A DNA stretch of 64,000 bases from an uncultured Eubacteriales bacterium (GCA_934675165.1 CAKUPP010000005.1:1-64000), one strand, 5' to 3'; numbered from the stretch's first letter, positions 25,502 through 36,687 are shown. A program made the numbers and translations. The notes: generated by a model from the sequence alone, not told the origin.

Positions 25502-26089
25502 ATGAACTCAAAACCCCAAAGTTACGAATTAGTAAAAAATTATATCATAAAATGGATATCTCAAAAAAAGCGTGGCCAAACCGTTGTCATTCTTGCAGCA
25601 ATAGGTTTAATTTTTATCACTTTGCCAAATTTTTTAAAAAAAGAGCCACCAACTCAAGCGTGTACTGCAAGCACTAAACCGAATTCAGATGAAAAACGTG
25701 AAAAATTGCAACAAAATTTAGAAAATATAGTTTCTGAAATAGAAGGTTCGGGTAAAGCGCGTGTTTTAATAACTTTTGCAAGTACAGCAGAAACAATTTA
25801 TGCAACTGAAGAAAAAAAAAATAAAGAAGCTTCAGAAGATAAATCAGGAGGAGAGATAACAAGAAAAAAAGAAAGCAATGACTGCGAAAAAAAATACATA
25901 ACAATAAAAGATTCACAAGGCACAGAGCATGCTCTCGCAGTGACCGAACTTGAGCCCAAAGTAAAGGGCGTAATTGTAATTTGTCCCGGAGGTGATAATC
26001 CTATAGTAAAAAATAGAATTACAGAAGCTGTAACAACTGCGCTATCCATAACTTCAAAACATGTATGTATAACTAAATCAATAATTTAA
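25502..26089 (+). CDS. spoIIIAG: Stage III sporulation protein AG
   Basis: 195 residues: one membrane helix (TVVILAAIGLIFITLPNFL) and an extracytoplasmic domain that starts with NIVSEIEGSGKARVLITF and includes VKGVIVICPGGDNP, both hallmarks of SpoIIIAG. Forms the large ring in the intermembrane space. Seventh gene. Confidence 0.94.
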   Translation: MNSKPQSYELVKNYIIKWISQKKRGQTVVILAAIGLIFITLPNFLKKEPPTQACTASTKPNSDEKREKLQQNLENIVSEIEGSGKARVLITFASTAETIYATEEKKNKEASEDKSGGEITRKKESNDCEKKYITIKDSQGTEHALAVTELEPKVKGVIVICPGGDNPIVKNRITEAVTTALSITSKHVCITKSII

Positions 26090-26105
26090 AATCGGAGGAA
26101 TCACA

Positions 26106-26666
26106 ATGAAATTTCATAAACGTCAAATTATTTTAGCTTCACTTGTAATAGCATTAGGAACGGCAGTGTATTTAAATTGGCAATTTTCAGATTCAAAAAG
26201 CATACCTTCAACAAACATTTTAGAATCCGCTAAAGAATTTGGAGAAGCAAAATATGTTAATAGTACAAAAATGGCTGATAAATCAGAGCCTCCCACTTCA
26301 ACTGAACCAAATTCAAAAAAATATTATTTTGCGCAAGCACAATCAAATCGACAAAAAGCTAGAGAAGATGCAGAAGAAAAATTAAAATCTCTTTCATCTG
26401 AACAAAATTTATCTGATGAGATAAAAGAAGAAATAAAAAAACAAATTGAAAATTTATCAAAAAATGTTCAACAAGAGGCAAGCATTGAAAATTTAATAAA
26501 AGCCAAAGGATTTGGTGATTGCATTGTATCTATCCAAAATGGAGAGTGCAGCGTTATAGTCTCTCCGGAAAGTTTAAACGAAAGTTCTGTGATAATAATA
26601 AGAGATATAGTAACTGGTCAATCAGGAATACCTGCAGATAAAATAAAAATAATAGAAGCAAAATAA
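26106..26666 (+). CDS. spoIIIAH: Stage III sporulation protein AH
   Basis: 186 residues: membrane helix (IILASLVIALGTAVYLNW), a charged coiled-coil linker (SNRQKAREDAEEKLKSL) and a C-terminal ring-building motif domain ending in IVTGQSGIPADKIKI. SpoIIIAH pairs with forespore SpoIIQ across the septal membranes. Last gene of the operon, ATG behind CGGAGGA, followed by a terminator. Confidence 0.95.
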   Translation: MKFHKRQIILASLVIALGTAVYLNWQFSDSKSIPSTNILESAKEFGEAKYVNSTKMADKSEPPTSTEPNSKKYYFAQAQSNRQKAREDAEEKLKSLSSEQNLSDEIKEEIKKQIENLSKNVQQEASIENLIKAKGFGDCIVSIQNGECSVIVSPESLNESSVIIIRDIVTGQSGIPADKIKIIEAK

Positions 26667-26678
26667 TTTCACACAAAA

Positions 26679-26721
26679 AGTGTCAACCATCATTAAAATG
26701 GTTGGCGCTACATTTTTTTAA
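26679..26721. terminator. Bidirectional terminator between spoIIIAH and the phosphohexomutase gene
   Basis: Twelve-pair stem (AGTGTCAACCAT against ATGGTTGGCGCT, with two G-U pairs), loop CATTAAA, then seven T on the plus strand and five on the minus strand. It serves both convergent genes. Confidence 0.85.
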
Positions 26722-26728
26722 TTAAATT

Positions 26729-28438
26729 TTATTTTATAACGTTTGAAATATACAGCTGGGCATCTTTTAACGATTTTTCTAATAAGCTTTTATCATGTGA
26801 TTTAAACATTATATAAAATTTTATTTTAGGTTCTGTACCCGAAGGACGAACAATTATATGATTGCCATCCTTATAATATATTTTTAAAATATTCGATTTT
26901 GGAAAATCTTTTTTCAAAATAGTGTTCTCCCCTACATTTTTAATCTCACCGTTTAAATAATCTTCTATGAAATCTGGGTTCTCACTATATATTGATAATT
27001 TATTTTCTCTAATATTTTTCATAATATTTTTAATTTTTTTTGCACCTTCGCAACCTTTAAATTCAAAACTGATTGTTTTCTCTCCATAAAATCCATACTT
27101 TTGTCGTAATTTTTCCAAAACATCCAAAAGGCTCTGATTTTTATTTTTTTTATAATAAGCAGCAGCTTCACAAGTAAGTAAAGCAGCAGAAACTGCATCT
27201 TTATCACGAGCATAAGTACCACAAAGATAGCCATTACTCTCTTCAAATCCAAAAATATATCGTTCTTGCTCATTAATTTTTTCTAGTTTAAGTATTTCGG
27301 CTGCAATATTTTTGAATCCAGTTAAAACCTCTTTTACCTCCACTTTGTAATCATTTGCTATTTTATCAACCATTTCAGTAGTCACAACAGAACGTATTAC
27401 AAGAGAATTTTTTGGAAGCTTATTTTGCATTTTTCGCATACTCAAAATATAGTAAAGCAGTATTACACCTAATTCATTCCCTGTTAAAAGCTTGAAAGTG
27501 TTTCCATCTCTAACCATTACCCCTAGCCTGTCCGAATCTGGGTCAGTTGCAAGAATTATTTCAGCATTTTCTTTTAAGGCAAGTTTTATCCCAAAATGAA
27601 AAACGTCTTCATTTTCAGGATTGGGATATTTACATGTCGTAAAATTTCCATCTGGATATTCCTGCCCAGGTACAATATATAATTTTTTTATACCAGCTTT
27701 CAAAAAAGATGATTTCACAAATTCTTTTCCTGCACCACAAAGAGGAGTATATACAATTTTCAAATCAGAGATATCTTCATGACTTAATAATTGCTTTGAA
27801 ACTTTAGCAAGGTATTCATCGTATACTTTCTGATCTACATTTAAAATCAATCCCTGCGTGGTAGCTTTTTCAAATTCTATAAATTTTACATCTTTAAATA
27901 TATCTATGTTTTTCATAAATTCATACACACTAGATGCGGATTCTTCAGTCATTTGAGCACCGTCATCTCCGTAACATTTGAATCCGTTATATTCAGCCGG
28001 ATTATGGCTTGCAGTAATCATTATTCCTGCTTGTGCACCAATATTTCTTACTGCAAATGATAAAAAAGGAGTTGGAGCCAATCGCTCTGAAATAAAACAT
28101 TTTATCCCATTTGCAGCTAAAACACTAACAGCTTTTTTTGCAAATACTTCAGAATTATTTCTAGAATCAAATGACACTACAACAGTAGACTCATTATATC
28201 TACTTTTTAAATAATTGGCCAAACCCTGCGCTGCCCACATTACAGTATAGGAATTCATCCGATTAGTACCAATCCCCATTATACCACGTAATCCCGCCGT
28301 ACCAAATTCTAAACTTTTATAAAAACATTCATACTTTTCTGATTGATTATTTTCTATTTTTTTTAACTCATTAATGTCACTTTCATTTTTTAAATTATTC
28401 ATCCAGTAGCAATAAATTTTATTTACATCCACACTCAC
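26729..28438 (-). CDS. Phosphoglucomutase/phosphomannomutase
   Basis: 569 residues from a GTG at 28438 with GGGGGGAT just upstream. Active-site serine loop TASHNPAEYNGFKCY, metal site LATDPDSDRLGVM and the sugar-binding EESNGYLCG and RPSGTEPKIKFY motifs identify an alpha-D-phosphohexomutase of the PgcA type. It interconverts glucose-1- and glucose-6-phosphate for cell-wall and lipid precursors and possibly pentose phosphates. It stands alone. Confidence 0.94.
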   Translation of the reverse strand: MSVDVNKIYCYWMNNLKNESDINELKKIENNQSEKYECFYKSLEFGTAGLRGIMGIGTNRMNSYTVMWAAQGLANYLKSRYNESTVVVSFDSRNNSEVFAKKAVSVLAANGIKCFISERLAPTPFLSFAVRNIGAQAGIMITASHNPAEYNGFKCYGDDGAQMTEESASSVYEFMKNIDIFKDVKFIEFEKATTQGLILNVDQKVYDEYLAKVSKQLLSHEDISDLKIVYTPLCGAGKEFVKSSFLKAGIKKLYIVPGQEYPDGNFTTCKYPNPENEDVFHFGIKLALKENAEIILATDPDSDRLGVMVRDGNTFKLLTGNELGVILLYYILSMRKMQNKLPKNSLVIRSVVTTEMVDKIANDYKVEVKEVLTGFKNIAAEILKLEKINEQERYIFGFEESNGYLCGTYARDKDAVSAALLTCEAAAYYKKNKNQSLLDVLEKLRQKYGFYGEKTISFEFKGCEGAKKIKNIMKNIRENKLSIYSENPDFIEDYLNGEIKNVGENTILKKDFPKSNILKIYYKDGNHIIVRPSGTEPKIKFYIMFKSHDKSLLEKSLKDAQLYISNVIK

Positions 28439-28567
28439 TGCGTTATCCCCCCATAAATAATTGTTAAACCGATAAAATTTTAACACAATGTATTGGTTTA
28501 TTCAATTGCTGTAACTAAATTTTTTATAATATTTTGCAAATAAAAAATATTGCCTCACAAATCTTTG

Positions 28568-29452
28568 CTAAATCACGATAGACATAAATAACAACTTTTC
28601 AATTTTATCATATACCATATTTAAACATTCAAGCGGTAAAGGATTTTTTCCTTTACCCAATTCTATGGTAAATCCGGGCTTGTGAATTTTTTCTATAAAC
28701 CAATCTTTAAACCCACCCCCTATTGCAAGACCTTCCGGTTGTGATAATGTATATCCAGATGCAAGTGCAAAAATTTTTGCGATTTTTTCTGAATTTTGAG
28801 GAATATTTTCTCCGTATTTCCAATAAATTTCTTCTCCTTGACTATGAAATGCTATAGCATGATCGAAATTGTATTTTGAACAAATTTTTATAATGGCTTG
28901 TGTTTCTGGCTCGCTTTCAGGAAATTCGCCACCATATCGCGTCCAATTTGGAGATATTATACCATTCGCTCTTTCTAGTTCATGAAGCTCTCCCCAACCA
29001 GCATCATAATTATGATTTAAATCTACACCACGAGCATTTGCCTGCCAAATTTGAGGATGTTCCCTTTTTGTTTCATCAATCAAATTTTTATATTTCCCCG
29101 CTGTTTTGCTACCTGAAATAGATATTTCAACTCCATCGGGATTAACACAAGGAATTATCATTAATCCGCGATTTTCTAAATTGTTTTTTAAATTAATACC
29201 ACAAAAATGATTTTTTTCTTCCAATAATGCACATATTTTATTTAAAAATTTAAATATCACAAGCGTTGTTAACCATTCCATACCGTGAAAAGCACATGTC
29301 CACAAAACCATTTTATTTGTATTACCTAATGTTACAAAATCTATGTCACGGCCGAGAATACTTTTTCCACACACACCGTGTTTGATATATGATGATTTTT
29401 TTGTAATGCCCGAGATAAATGATTTTCTTGAAAAATATGTTGGCTTTTCCAT
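28568..29452 (-). CDS. M14 family zinc carboxypeptidase (gamma-D-glutamyl-diamino-acid type)
   Basis: 294 residues from ATG 29452. Zinc ligands HGMEW (His 56, Glu 59) and the later His in AIAFHSQGEE, substrate-binding GVDLNHNYDAGW with its Asn/Arg region, and catalytic Glu in FTIELGKG are present. M14 enzymes of spore formers that look like this cleave peptidoglycan stem peptides. No signal peptide is seen, so it may act on recycled peptides in the cytoplasm or in the developing spore. Confidence 0.85.
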   Translation of the reverse strand: MEKPTYFSRKSFISGITKKSSYIKHGVCGKSILGRDIDFVTLGNTNKMVLWTCAFHGMEWLTTLVIFKFLNKICALLEEKNHFCGINLKNNLENRGLMIIPCVNPDGVEISISGSKTAGKYKNLIDETKREHPQIWQANARGVDLNHNYDAGWGELHELERANGIISPNWTRYGGEFPESEPETQAIIKICSKYNFDHAIAFHSQGEEIYWKYGENIPQNSEKIAKIFALASGYTLSQPEGLAIGGGFKDWFIEKIHKPGFTIELGKGKNPLPLECLNMVYDKIEKLLFMSIVI

Positions 29453-29632
29453 AATTGCATCACCCTCAAAAAAATTATATAACATTTTATTAGTATTAAA
29501 AAAACATGTTAAATAGTAACATAAAAATTAAATTTGTAAAAAAATACTATAATATATTGAAATTTTTTTGCCAATTAGTATAATAACAATAAAGTGGTTT
29601 TTTTATAGTTAATTTTAGGAGGTAGTAAATTT

Positions 29633-32600
29633 ATGAACAAAAAAACTTTATCTGCGATATTCAAAAAAATTTTAAATTCACCAATTTCACTCATAATTGG
29701 TATCATTTTCATATTGACCGTAATTGCAGGAGCAGCTCTTGCGAAAAACAATGAATATTCGCAAGGCACATACCTTATTACAAACCCGGTACTCGTGGAA
29801 GGTGTGACTGAAATACAATGCTCCATTAGGAGATATGGAGAATCCGAATTTAAACTAGCAGGTAACTGCTTGAATTACAAAGATGGAATTTATTTAAACA
29901 AAGGTGACGAAATACGTTACTTACTTCAGTTTGAAAATGGATATAACATGATGGTTTCTGACGTCTCGATTACTGTTAAAGAAAATCCTGATTCATCAAA
30001 ATTAAAACTAATGCAATATACAAGTAAGGATACTACTACAAGTTTGAGGCCAAATACAAAAATAGACAGTTCAAAAATGTATGTAACTGAACCACTCTTC
30101 GTAGATCAAAACAGTACATTAGAAATTGTTGGTGTAAAAGCAAATAAGTATACCGTCACAATTAAAGGAGATCAAAATAACAAAATTAAAGATCAAATAA
30201 AAGCGACTCTTTGCAGTTCTTGCCAAGATTCTGCCTCACATTCAACTGAATCTCCTATGAATTACGACGAATTTCATAATTGCTATACTGCAGATATACA
30301 ATACAATCCAAATGAAGAATACCCCCCTGCTATTCACTTAACACGCACTGAAGCATATTCACAAACAGAATTAAAAACTTCTGATTTTTCACTTGTAGAT
30401 TATACAGGAGAAAATGATATCAAAAATTCATTTCTTACCAAAAAGGATAATACAATAACGTTAAGCGAAAAAAATTTTTATCAAGATCATACTATCATTT
30501 TAAACAATCCAGCAAGTACCAAAAATACTTACACGGTTACCAATAATACAGGGGAAACATTATCACTTTATACTTCAAAAGAAAAAATCAATCCAAATGG
30601 TAACTCATTTTCTGTATCATATGGAGAAGATTGCTTTATTAAAATTGGCAGTGCTGATAACAAGCTAAAAGCAACTACTAAAAATGGAGAATATATTTTA
30701 CCAACTGTAACATACAATAATGAAATTCACTATCACCTAAAAAATGTAACTGAAAATATGGCTATTAGTAAATCAAGTACAGATACCGATAATAAAATAA
30801 AAATATTTGCTCCGTCACAATATGAAGGTGTCAACTTATATTATAAAAGCGGAGACGATAAAACCGAGTTAACAGACAGCATAATAGATACTTCAAAAAG
30901 CGATTCTGTAACTATTGTTGCAACACCAACAAATGGATATGAAAATAATTTTAAAAACATTCAAATTTATGCCGTCCCAACAAATATTTTGTATACAAAA
31001 AATGATTACGATAATGCCTATGAATTAAATAAAACAATAAATGACTCCACTGATGAACTTTCAGCTACATTTGAATTTAACCCTTCCTCATATGGAAACG
31101 AGAAAACATATCAATTGCTAGTTAAAGGCGACTTAAAATTAAATGAATATGATTTAATCATTGGGAAAAAATTCGAAAATATCGAAAATATATCTGTGTC
31201 TTCCGGTGGAAAAGAGTTAACTTCTTCTACATTAAACTCTGAGAATGAAAGTTCAAATTTTTATAAAATTTTATACGGGCAAGATGTAGATATAGCTGTT
31301 ACGCCAAAAGAAAATTACACCTGTGCTAAAGCAGAATTGAATGCAGCAAAAATTTCAAAAAATGAACAAGACACCTTAGAAACTTTTGAAAATGTAACAT
31401 ATTCTGACAATAATAATGTACGTACATTTAGCTTAAAAAATATTCGTTCCAATGTTAATACTGCACTCACAAATGTCGTGCACGATAACATTACATTATC
31501 ATTTAGCAAATCTCCTGCAGAAGGTAGTTTTAAATTTAACTGTTCAAACGAAGAAATAACCAAAAAAATAAATAACAGTAACAAAGCTGAAATTGAATAT
31601 GGTTCAAAATTAGTGTTCACACTAACACCGCTAGAAGGAGTAGAATTTAAAAACCATATTCAACTTACGGGAATCGTCAAAGAAAACAACGGGGAACGAA
31701 AAATCACTATACCTCGTTCGTCTGACGGATCTTATACACTAAAAAATATTGTAAAAGATGTTATTATAGATCCTCCTGCAATAAATACTAAAGTGATGGA
31801 GGGAAAATTAAAATTTTTGGGAATGGACATTGATACATCTTTTGCAATTAAATCCGACAGCATAAAACTTACCAAAGATTCAAGCGGCAAATTCTATAAC
31901 TTCAATTTTGAATATGGAACAAAAAAATTAAAGTTCGAATTAAAAATTCAACGCAAAAGTGACGATACCCATACAGACATTAAGAAGTTTTTGCAACAAT
32001 ATGCAGGAAACGGAGAATATAAACCTACGGACAAACTTTATTATTGTATAAAAGAGCAATCTGACAATACACAAATTGCTGGTGATGGAGAATTTAGTGA
32101 AGGTAAAGGTAAAAACGGAACAGCTAACTATACTGCAACTCAAATTAATCATAATTGGAATAGTATTATAAAACCAGACGACGGAACCATAGAGCTTTCA
32201 ATTGATACAAATGCAATAAAAAAACCAATTTCAATAAATATTTGGAAAAAGGACTACGATAGCATATATGATGGAGATGATGATCCTGGTGTTACACTTT
32301 GGACATTTACACCGGAATATGAAATTGCAGTACCAAATAACTGTGATTTTGATGCTTATTTTGAAACAACTCCCTCAGACAGAGAAGAACGTTTACTTCG
32401 CCCAAAAGCTAAAAAATATACTGTCGGATATGACTCATTATACGACCATGTCGATGTTAATAACTATCCATCTTGTTTGGGATATTGTGGGTGGTGGGAT
32501 TCCATATTTGGGCCAAAGAAACTTAACATTAAAATAGATTATGGCACTAGGTGTAACAGAGATAATTTTAAAGGGTTTAAAGTTGATTTTATTACAAGAC

Positions 32601-35600
32601 CTTCAAACGATGGGATAGTTACAGACTTTTATAATCAAAATTTTGAATCTGTACGTGGAACTTTTGGTCAACTTAGCATCACTAATTATTTACCAAAAAA
32701 TCGATATATTGAAAATGGTGAAGAAGTGACAGATTTACTTGAAAGGACAGTAGAAGGTTCCAAAGGACCCGACGCTGGAGTCTATAATGATAATGGAGAC
32801 AATAGATTTAAAAATATATTTGCAGACGTATTTAGCATTTTAAGGACGCCAGAAGAAGCCAAAAAACTATCATTTCATAACAATGTAGGAAAAGCTGTAA
32901 ACTTAACAAAACGACAAGACAACGAAACAAAAACTCATACACTCAAAAATAAACCTAACAGCTTTTACTGGCCTATTGCATATTTAATATACGAAAATTT
33001 GTCTCCGTACACTGGTCACACTGGAGGCCATGAATCAAATTTAATGAATGAACTTAGAGCAAATAATAAAGACGGACGCGAAGAAGAACCAAAATACTCC
33101 TGGTACAATCGTAGTGATCCCGGTAGCCCAACATTTTTAAACAGAGAAGATCATGTACCTTTATACACAAATTTACACTTCAACAAGTGGGGTAAAGATG
33201 GCACAAAACTCAGCAATATTCCACAAAGTTCATTGCTACTGAGTCAAATGTTTGAAAACATTACAAAAGACAATTCTTCTGAAAAAGCAAACGGAAATAT
33301 TAGTTTTAATGTAGAAGCAACTGCACTTCATAATCCGACAATAACAGTAAACGAAAATAATAAAAACGTAGATCACCATGAGTGGTACAACCCTATATTA
33401 GATGAAAATTTAAATAAATTAACCTACTTGGTAACAGGTGGCACAAACATAAACAATGTAACTTGGGATAAGTTTGATATGCATGGTCTTGTCGAAAATT
33501 ACGTAATGACAAGAGAAGAATTTGAAAATGTAAATTGGGATAATACGCTAAAAAGATTTAGAAACGTTCAAGTTTTTCTCAGGCGTAACGCCGCTTTATC
33601 TAAAGTCACTGCAATGTACTGCGTAAAAAAGGTAAGACTTACTCCAATATTTGAATCAATGTATTTTGCAAAAAACTGTACTATAAAATTCCCACTGGCT
33701 GCACCCAGTGCACAATTTTACGATGTAAGTACAATAAATGGAAAAAATTACGTTGGACTTGAAATGTCCAATATATACAAACAATTAGCAAAACAAGATT
33801 CATATAACACTTCTCTTTCATGTAAATTTATAATTAAAGTTGCAAATGAATATATTGATACTTTTGATCCAAGTAAAATTAGCGTTTCACCAAAAAACTG
33901 GGCCGATTTGTCTTATCAAGAATTTACGGATCCTAGTGCACCAGAAGGCAAGTACTACCTCTATACAATTAATAATATTTATAAAGATAATCTAGAAATT
34001 TTTGTTCCCGAAATAGAAAGAACATCTTACAAAATTACCACTACTAATGACAGAAGTTTATTCTTTGATAATGATTCAGGAGAAAAATTTATAAACAAAA
34101 ATGTATACAGTGGCTCTAATTTTACATTCAGAACTGAAGCAAATAACGGTTATGAAAACAAAGAAACTCTAACAATAACAGACGTCAAAACAAATAAAAC
34201 TTACATTTTAGATGACGATAATGATTACTGCGAACTTCCTCAAGGAACTGCTATAAACCGTATGTCCAGTAGTGCAAGCACGTATAATACGTACACTGTT
34301 ATGAATATGAGCGAAGACTTTAACATAAAATCTTCAAGGGAACGAAAAAAATGTCTCCTTACTTTCACGTATCACGAAGGTGCATCTTACAAAGATAACT
34401 ATGGCAATATTTTAAAAAATGATAATTCAGAAAAAGAAGATACATCTGATTACGAAAAAAGTGTTGCTTTTGGAACAAATTTTTATTTTGATATCCAGTG
34501 CAATGATGGATTTGACCTTACCAAATCCGTTGTAACAGCAAACGGTACTCCTTTAGAGTATATAAACGGAAGATACGCCTTAAAAAGCATATCAGAAAAT
34601 ATAGTTATAGAAATCACAGAATTACCCAAAGTCAAGCACAAAGTAATTTTTACAGAACACGAGGCAGTAACTTTTAAAGACGAAAAAAACAACATACTCA
34701 AAGGAGAAAAAGAAGTAGAATATGGTGAATCTCTTATGTTTAAAGTAGAGCTTTCAGATGCTTATTCAAATTCCGATTATAAAGTAAAAGCTGAACACTC
34801 TTTGACAAATGTTTCAGACACGTTAGAAGAAATTAAAGATGCAGATAATGCAGAAAAAGTAGATAACTTCGGTAAATATAAACTTTTGGATATACGTGAA
34901 AACTTTCGTATATACCTGGAAGGGCTAGAAGCCAACCAATACTCAGTTGATCTTATTGATGTACCTGGAATAAAATATTACGATGAATATGGCAATAAAG
35001 AATTGTCAGAAACAGGAACGGATGCACAACTCGGAAATTATCATTTTGCCAAAGTAAATTATAATGACAAATTTGCTTTTAAGGTAATAGCTGAAGAAGG
35101 TTATGATTTGTCTGGATTAAAAATTTATGCAAAAAAAGTAACCAGCAGCACAAGGACACAACTGTTACCATCAAATGATACCTATACAATCGAAAATATC
35201 AAAGAAGATTATATAATTACGGCTGAAAATGTAAATAAAAAAAGCTACAATGTTGAAATTCGATTTACCGATGGTGTTAAATGTCTTAATGAATCCGGTG
35301 AAACGTTACCTAATAATATTACTGTTTCTCACGGAGAAAATTTATCTTTCAGGCTATCACTTGACACAGCGTATAATAAATCAACCCCTCTTGTGTCAAT
35401 AAAAGGAACTACTAATGCACTCGAGGCAAATTCCGATGGTATTTATACATTAGAAAATGTCACAGAAAATAAAATAATTGAAATTACCGGAATTTCAAAA
35501 AACACTTACACAGCAAAATTCACGAGTACCGAAGGTGTTATATTTAAAAATATAAAAAATAAACCAATTAACGGTTCCACTGAAGTGGAATATGATTCTA

Positions 35601-36637
35601 CTCTTAATTTTAAAATAACACTAATGGATGCATATGATAAATCAATACCATTGGTACTAGTAAATGACAGTAAGACTATTGCAGAAAGTGCTGGAATTTA
35701 CACTGTGTCGGGAATAAATGATGACATTGTTATAACAGTCAAAAATGTAAATAAAAATCCAGAAGAAGTTACTATGGACGAAATAAACAATGTTCCAGAA
35801 ACTGTTTCATCTGAGTTAGATATTTCAAACGTTGTTAAAGCAACACAAACATATAACAATTTATCCGACGAAGAAAAAAAAGAAATCACAAATATGTCTC
35901 AACTCGAAAAGGCACAACAAGCATCTGGAATTTTAAACCACCAAAGTGGGAATATAACTGTAAGCGGGCTTGATTGGTATATCAAAATAGTAGCCACACC
36001 ACTTTCTTCAGACGAAGAAAAAATAGCATACTTTAATCAAAAGCTTGAAAGAAGAACCACAATTGCACTCTACGATATTTATTTACTAAATTTGCTTACA
36101 GATGAAAAATACGAAATTCCATATGGAAGCTCTGTATCAATTACTATGCCCGCACCAAATACTGATGGCTATAAAAATGTAGTTATGGCTCATGAAAAGT
36201 CAAGTGGTAATCTTGAATATCTTGATATAAATGTGACAGACGGTTCACTAAAATTCAGTGCAACGTCATTTAGCTTATTTGGTTTAGCAGGCAAAAAACT
36301 TGAAAATTATACAGAGAACCCCAGCAAAACTAAAATTGCAGTTTCAAATCTTGTGGAAAATGATGATGAACTGCAAAGTTTACTTGGAGAAGGATTGGTT
36401 TCTCAAATTGGAGATTTAACCGGAAAATCTTCATCAACTTCCAATAATATAGCATCAACAGAAACATCAAATACAGAAGATGATGATTCCTTAACTATCT
36501 GGCAAAAAATTGGAAAGTGGATATCAACCCATGAATTATTGTCCGTACTACTTATAATGCTTTTAGGATTTTTGCTAATTTGGATTATATTAGTGCTGGC
36601 AAGAAAAAAAGAACATAAAGAAAATCAAACTCAATAA
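29633..36637 (+). CDS. Giant repeat-containing surface protein (2334 residues)
   Basis: Signal peptide or anchor at residues 17-42 (ISLIIGIIFILTVIAGAALA), a 2250-residue extracellular part, and one C-terminal membrane helix (LLSVLLIMLLGFLLIWIIL) followed by a short basic tail (RKKEHKENQTQ); there is no LPXTG motif. Residues about 1570-2045 hold five diverged beta-rich repeats of 87-102 residues with the pattern GVxFxD..GN, EVEYGxxLxFKVxLxDAY and IYTLENVxEN. A Gly/Trp/Cys-rich central region (about 890-1400) is not recognised. A helical stretch (NNLSDEEKKEITNMSQLEKA) and a final beta domain follow. Probably an adhesin or stalk. ATG at 29633 behind AGGAGG; monocistronic. Confidence 0.85.
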   Translation: MNKKTLSAIFKKILNSPISLIIGIIFILTVIAGAALAKNNEYSQGTYLITNPVLVEGVTEIQCSIRRYGESEFKLAGNCLNYKDGIYLNKGDEIRYLLQFENGYNMMVSDVSITVKENPDSSKLKLMQYTSKDTTTSLRPNTKIDSSKMYVTEPLFVDQNSTLEIVGVKANKYTVTIKGDQNNKIKDQIKATLCSSCQDSASHSTESPMNYDEFHNCYTADIQYNPNEEYPPAIHLTRTEAYSQTELKTSDFSLVDYTGENDIKNSFLTKKDNTITLSEKNFYQDHTIILNNPASTKNTYTVTNNTGETLSLYTSKEKINPNGNSFSVSYGEDCFIKIGSADNKLKATTKNGEYILPTVTYNNEIHYHLKNVTENMAISKSSTDTDNKIKIFAPSQYEGVNLYYKSGDDKTELTDSIIDTSKSDSVTIVATPTNGYENNFKNIQIYAVPTNILYTKNDYDNAYELNKTINDSTDELSATFEFNPSSYGNEKTYQLLVKGDLKLNEYDLIIGKKFENIENISVSSGGKELTSSTLNSENESSNFYKILYGQDVDIAVTPKENYTCAKAELNAAKISKNEQDTLETFENVTYSDNNNVRTFSLKNIRSNVNTALTNVVHDNITLSFSKSPAEGSFKFNCSNEEITKKINNSNKAEIEYGSKLVFTLTPLEGVEFKNHIQLTGIVKENNGERKITIPRSSDGSYTLKNIVKDVIIDPPAINTKVMEGKLKFLGMDIDTSFAIKSDSIKLTKDSSGKFYNFNFEYGTKKLKFELKIQRKSDDTHTDIKKFLQQYAGNGEYKPTDKLYYCIKEQSDNTQIAGDGEFSEGKGKNGTANYTATQINHNWNSIIKPDDGTIELSIDTNAIKKPISINIWKKDYDSIYDGDDDPGVTLWTFTPEYEIAVPNNCDFDAYFETTPSDREERLLRPKAKKYTVGYDSLYDHVDVNNYPSCLGYCGWWDSIFGPKKLNIKIDYGTRCNRDNFKGFKVDFITRPSNDGIVTDFYNQNFESVRGTFGQLSITNYLPKNRYIENGEEVTDLLERTVEGSKGPDAGVYNDNGDNRFKNIFADVFSILRTPEEAKKLSFHNNVGKAVNLTKRQDNETKTHTLKNKPNSFYWPIAYLIYENLSPYTGHTGGHESNLMNELRANNKDGREEEPKYSWYNRSDPGSPTFLNREDHVPLYTNLHFNKWGKDGTKLSNIPQSSLLLSQMFENITKDNSSEKANGNISFNVEATALHNPTITVNENNKNVDHHEWYNPILDENLNKLTYLVTGGTNINNVTWDKFDMHGLVENYVMTREEFENVNWDNTLKRFRNVQVFLRRNAALSKVTAMYCVKKVRLTPIFESMYFAKNCTIKFPLAAPSAQFYDVSTINGKNYVGLEMSNIYKQLAKQDSYNTSLSCKFIIKVANEYIDTFDPSKISVSPKNWADLSYQEFTDPSAPEGKYYLYTINNIYKDNLEIFVPEIERTSYKITTTNDRSLFFDNDSGEKFINKNVYSGSNFTFRTEANNGYENKETLTITDVKTNKTYILDDDNDYCELPQGTAINRMSSSASTYNTYTVMNMSEDFNIKSSRERKKCLLTFTYHEGASYKDNYGNILKNDNSEKEDTSDYEKSVAFGTNFYFDIQCNDGFDLTKSVVTANGTPLEYINGRYALKSISENIVIEITELPKVKHKVIFTEHEAVTFKDEKNNILKGEKEVEYGESLMFKVELSDAYSNSDYKVKAEHSLTNVSDTLEEIKDADNAEKVDNFGKYKLLDIRENFRIYLEGLEANQYSVDLIDVPGIKYYDEYGNKELSETGTDAQLGNYHFAKVNYNDKFAFKVIAEEGYDLSGLKIYAKKVTSSTRTQLLPSNDTYTIENIKEDYIITAENVNKKSYNVEIRFTDGVKCLNESGETLPNNITVSHGENLSFRLSLDTAYNKSTPLVSIKGTTNALEANSDGIYTLENVTENKIIEITGISKNTYTAKFTSTEGVIFKNIKNKPINGSTEVEYDSTLNFKITLMDAYDKSIPLVLVNDSKTIAESAGIYTVSGINDDIVITVKNVNKNPEEVTMDEINNVPETVSSELDISNVVKATQTYNNLSDEEKKEITNMSQLEKAQQASGILNHQSGNITVSGLDWYIKIVATPLSSDEEKIAYFNQKLERRTTIALYDIYLLNLLTDEKYEIPYGSSVSITMPAPNTDGYKNVVMAHEKSSGNLEYLDINVTDGSLKFSATSFSLFGLAGKKLENYTENPSKTKIAVSNLVENDDELQSLLGEGLVSQIGDLTGKSSSTSNNIASTETSNTEDDDSLTIWQKIGKWISTHELLSVLLIMLLGFLLIWIILVLARKKEHKENQTQ

Positions 36638-36641
36638 TATT

Positions 36642-36687
36642 TAAAAATTCGTCAGCTTATGCATCTTGCTACGCTTGACGAATTTTT
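36642..36687 (+). terminator. Terminator after the giant surface protein gene
   Basis: Hairpin with arms AAAAATTCGTCA and TGACGAATTTTT, directly after the stop codon region. Confidence 0.85.
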
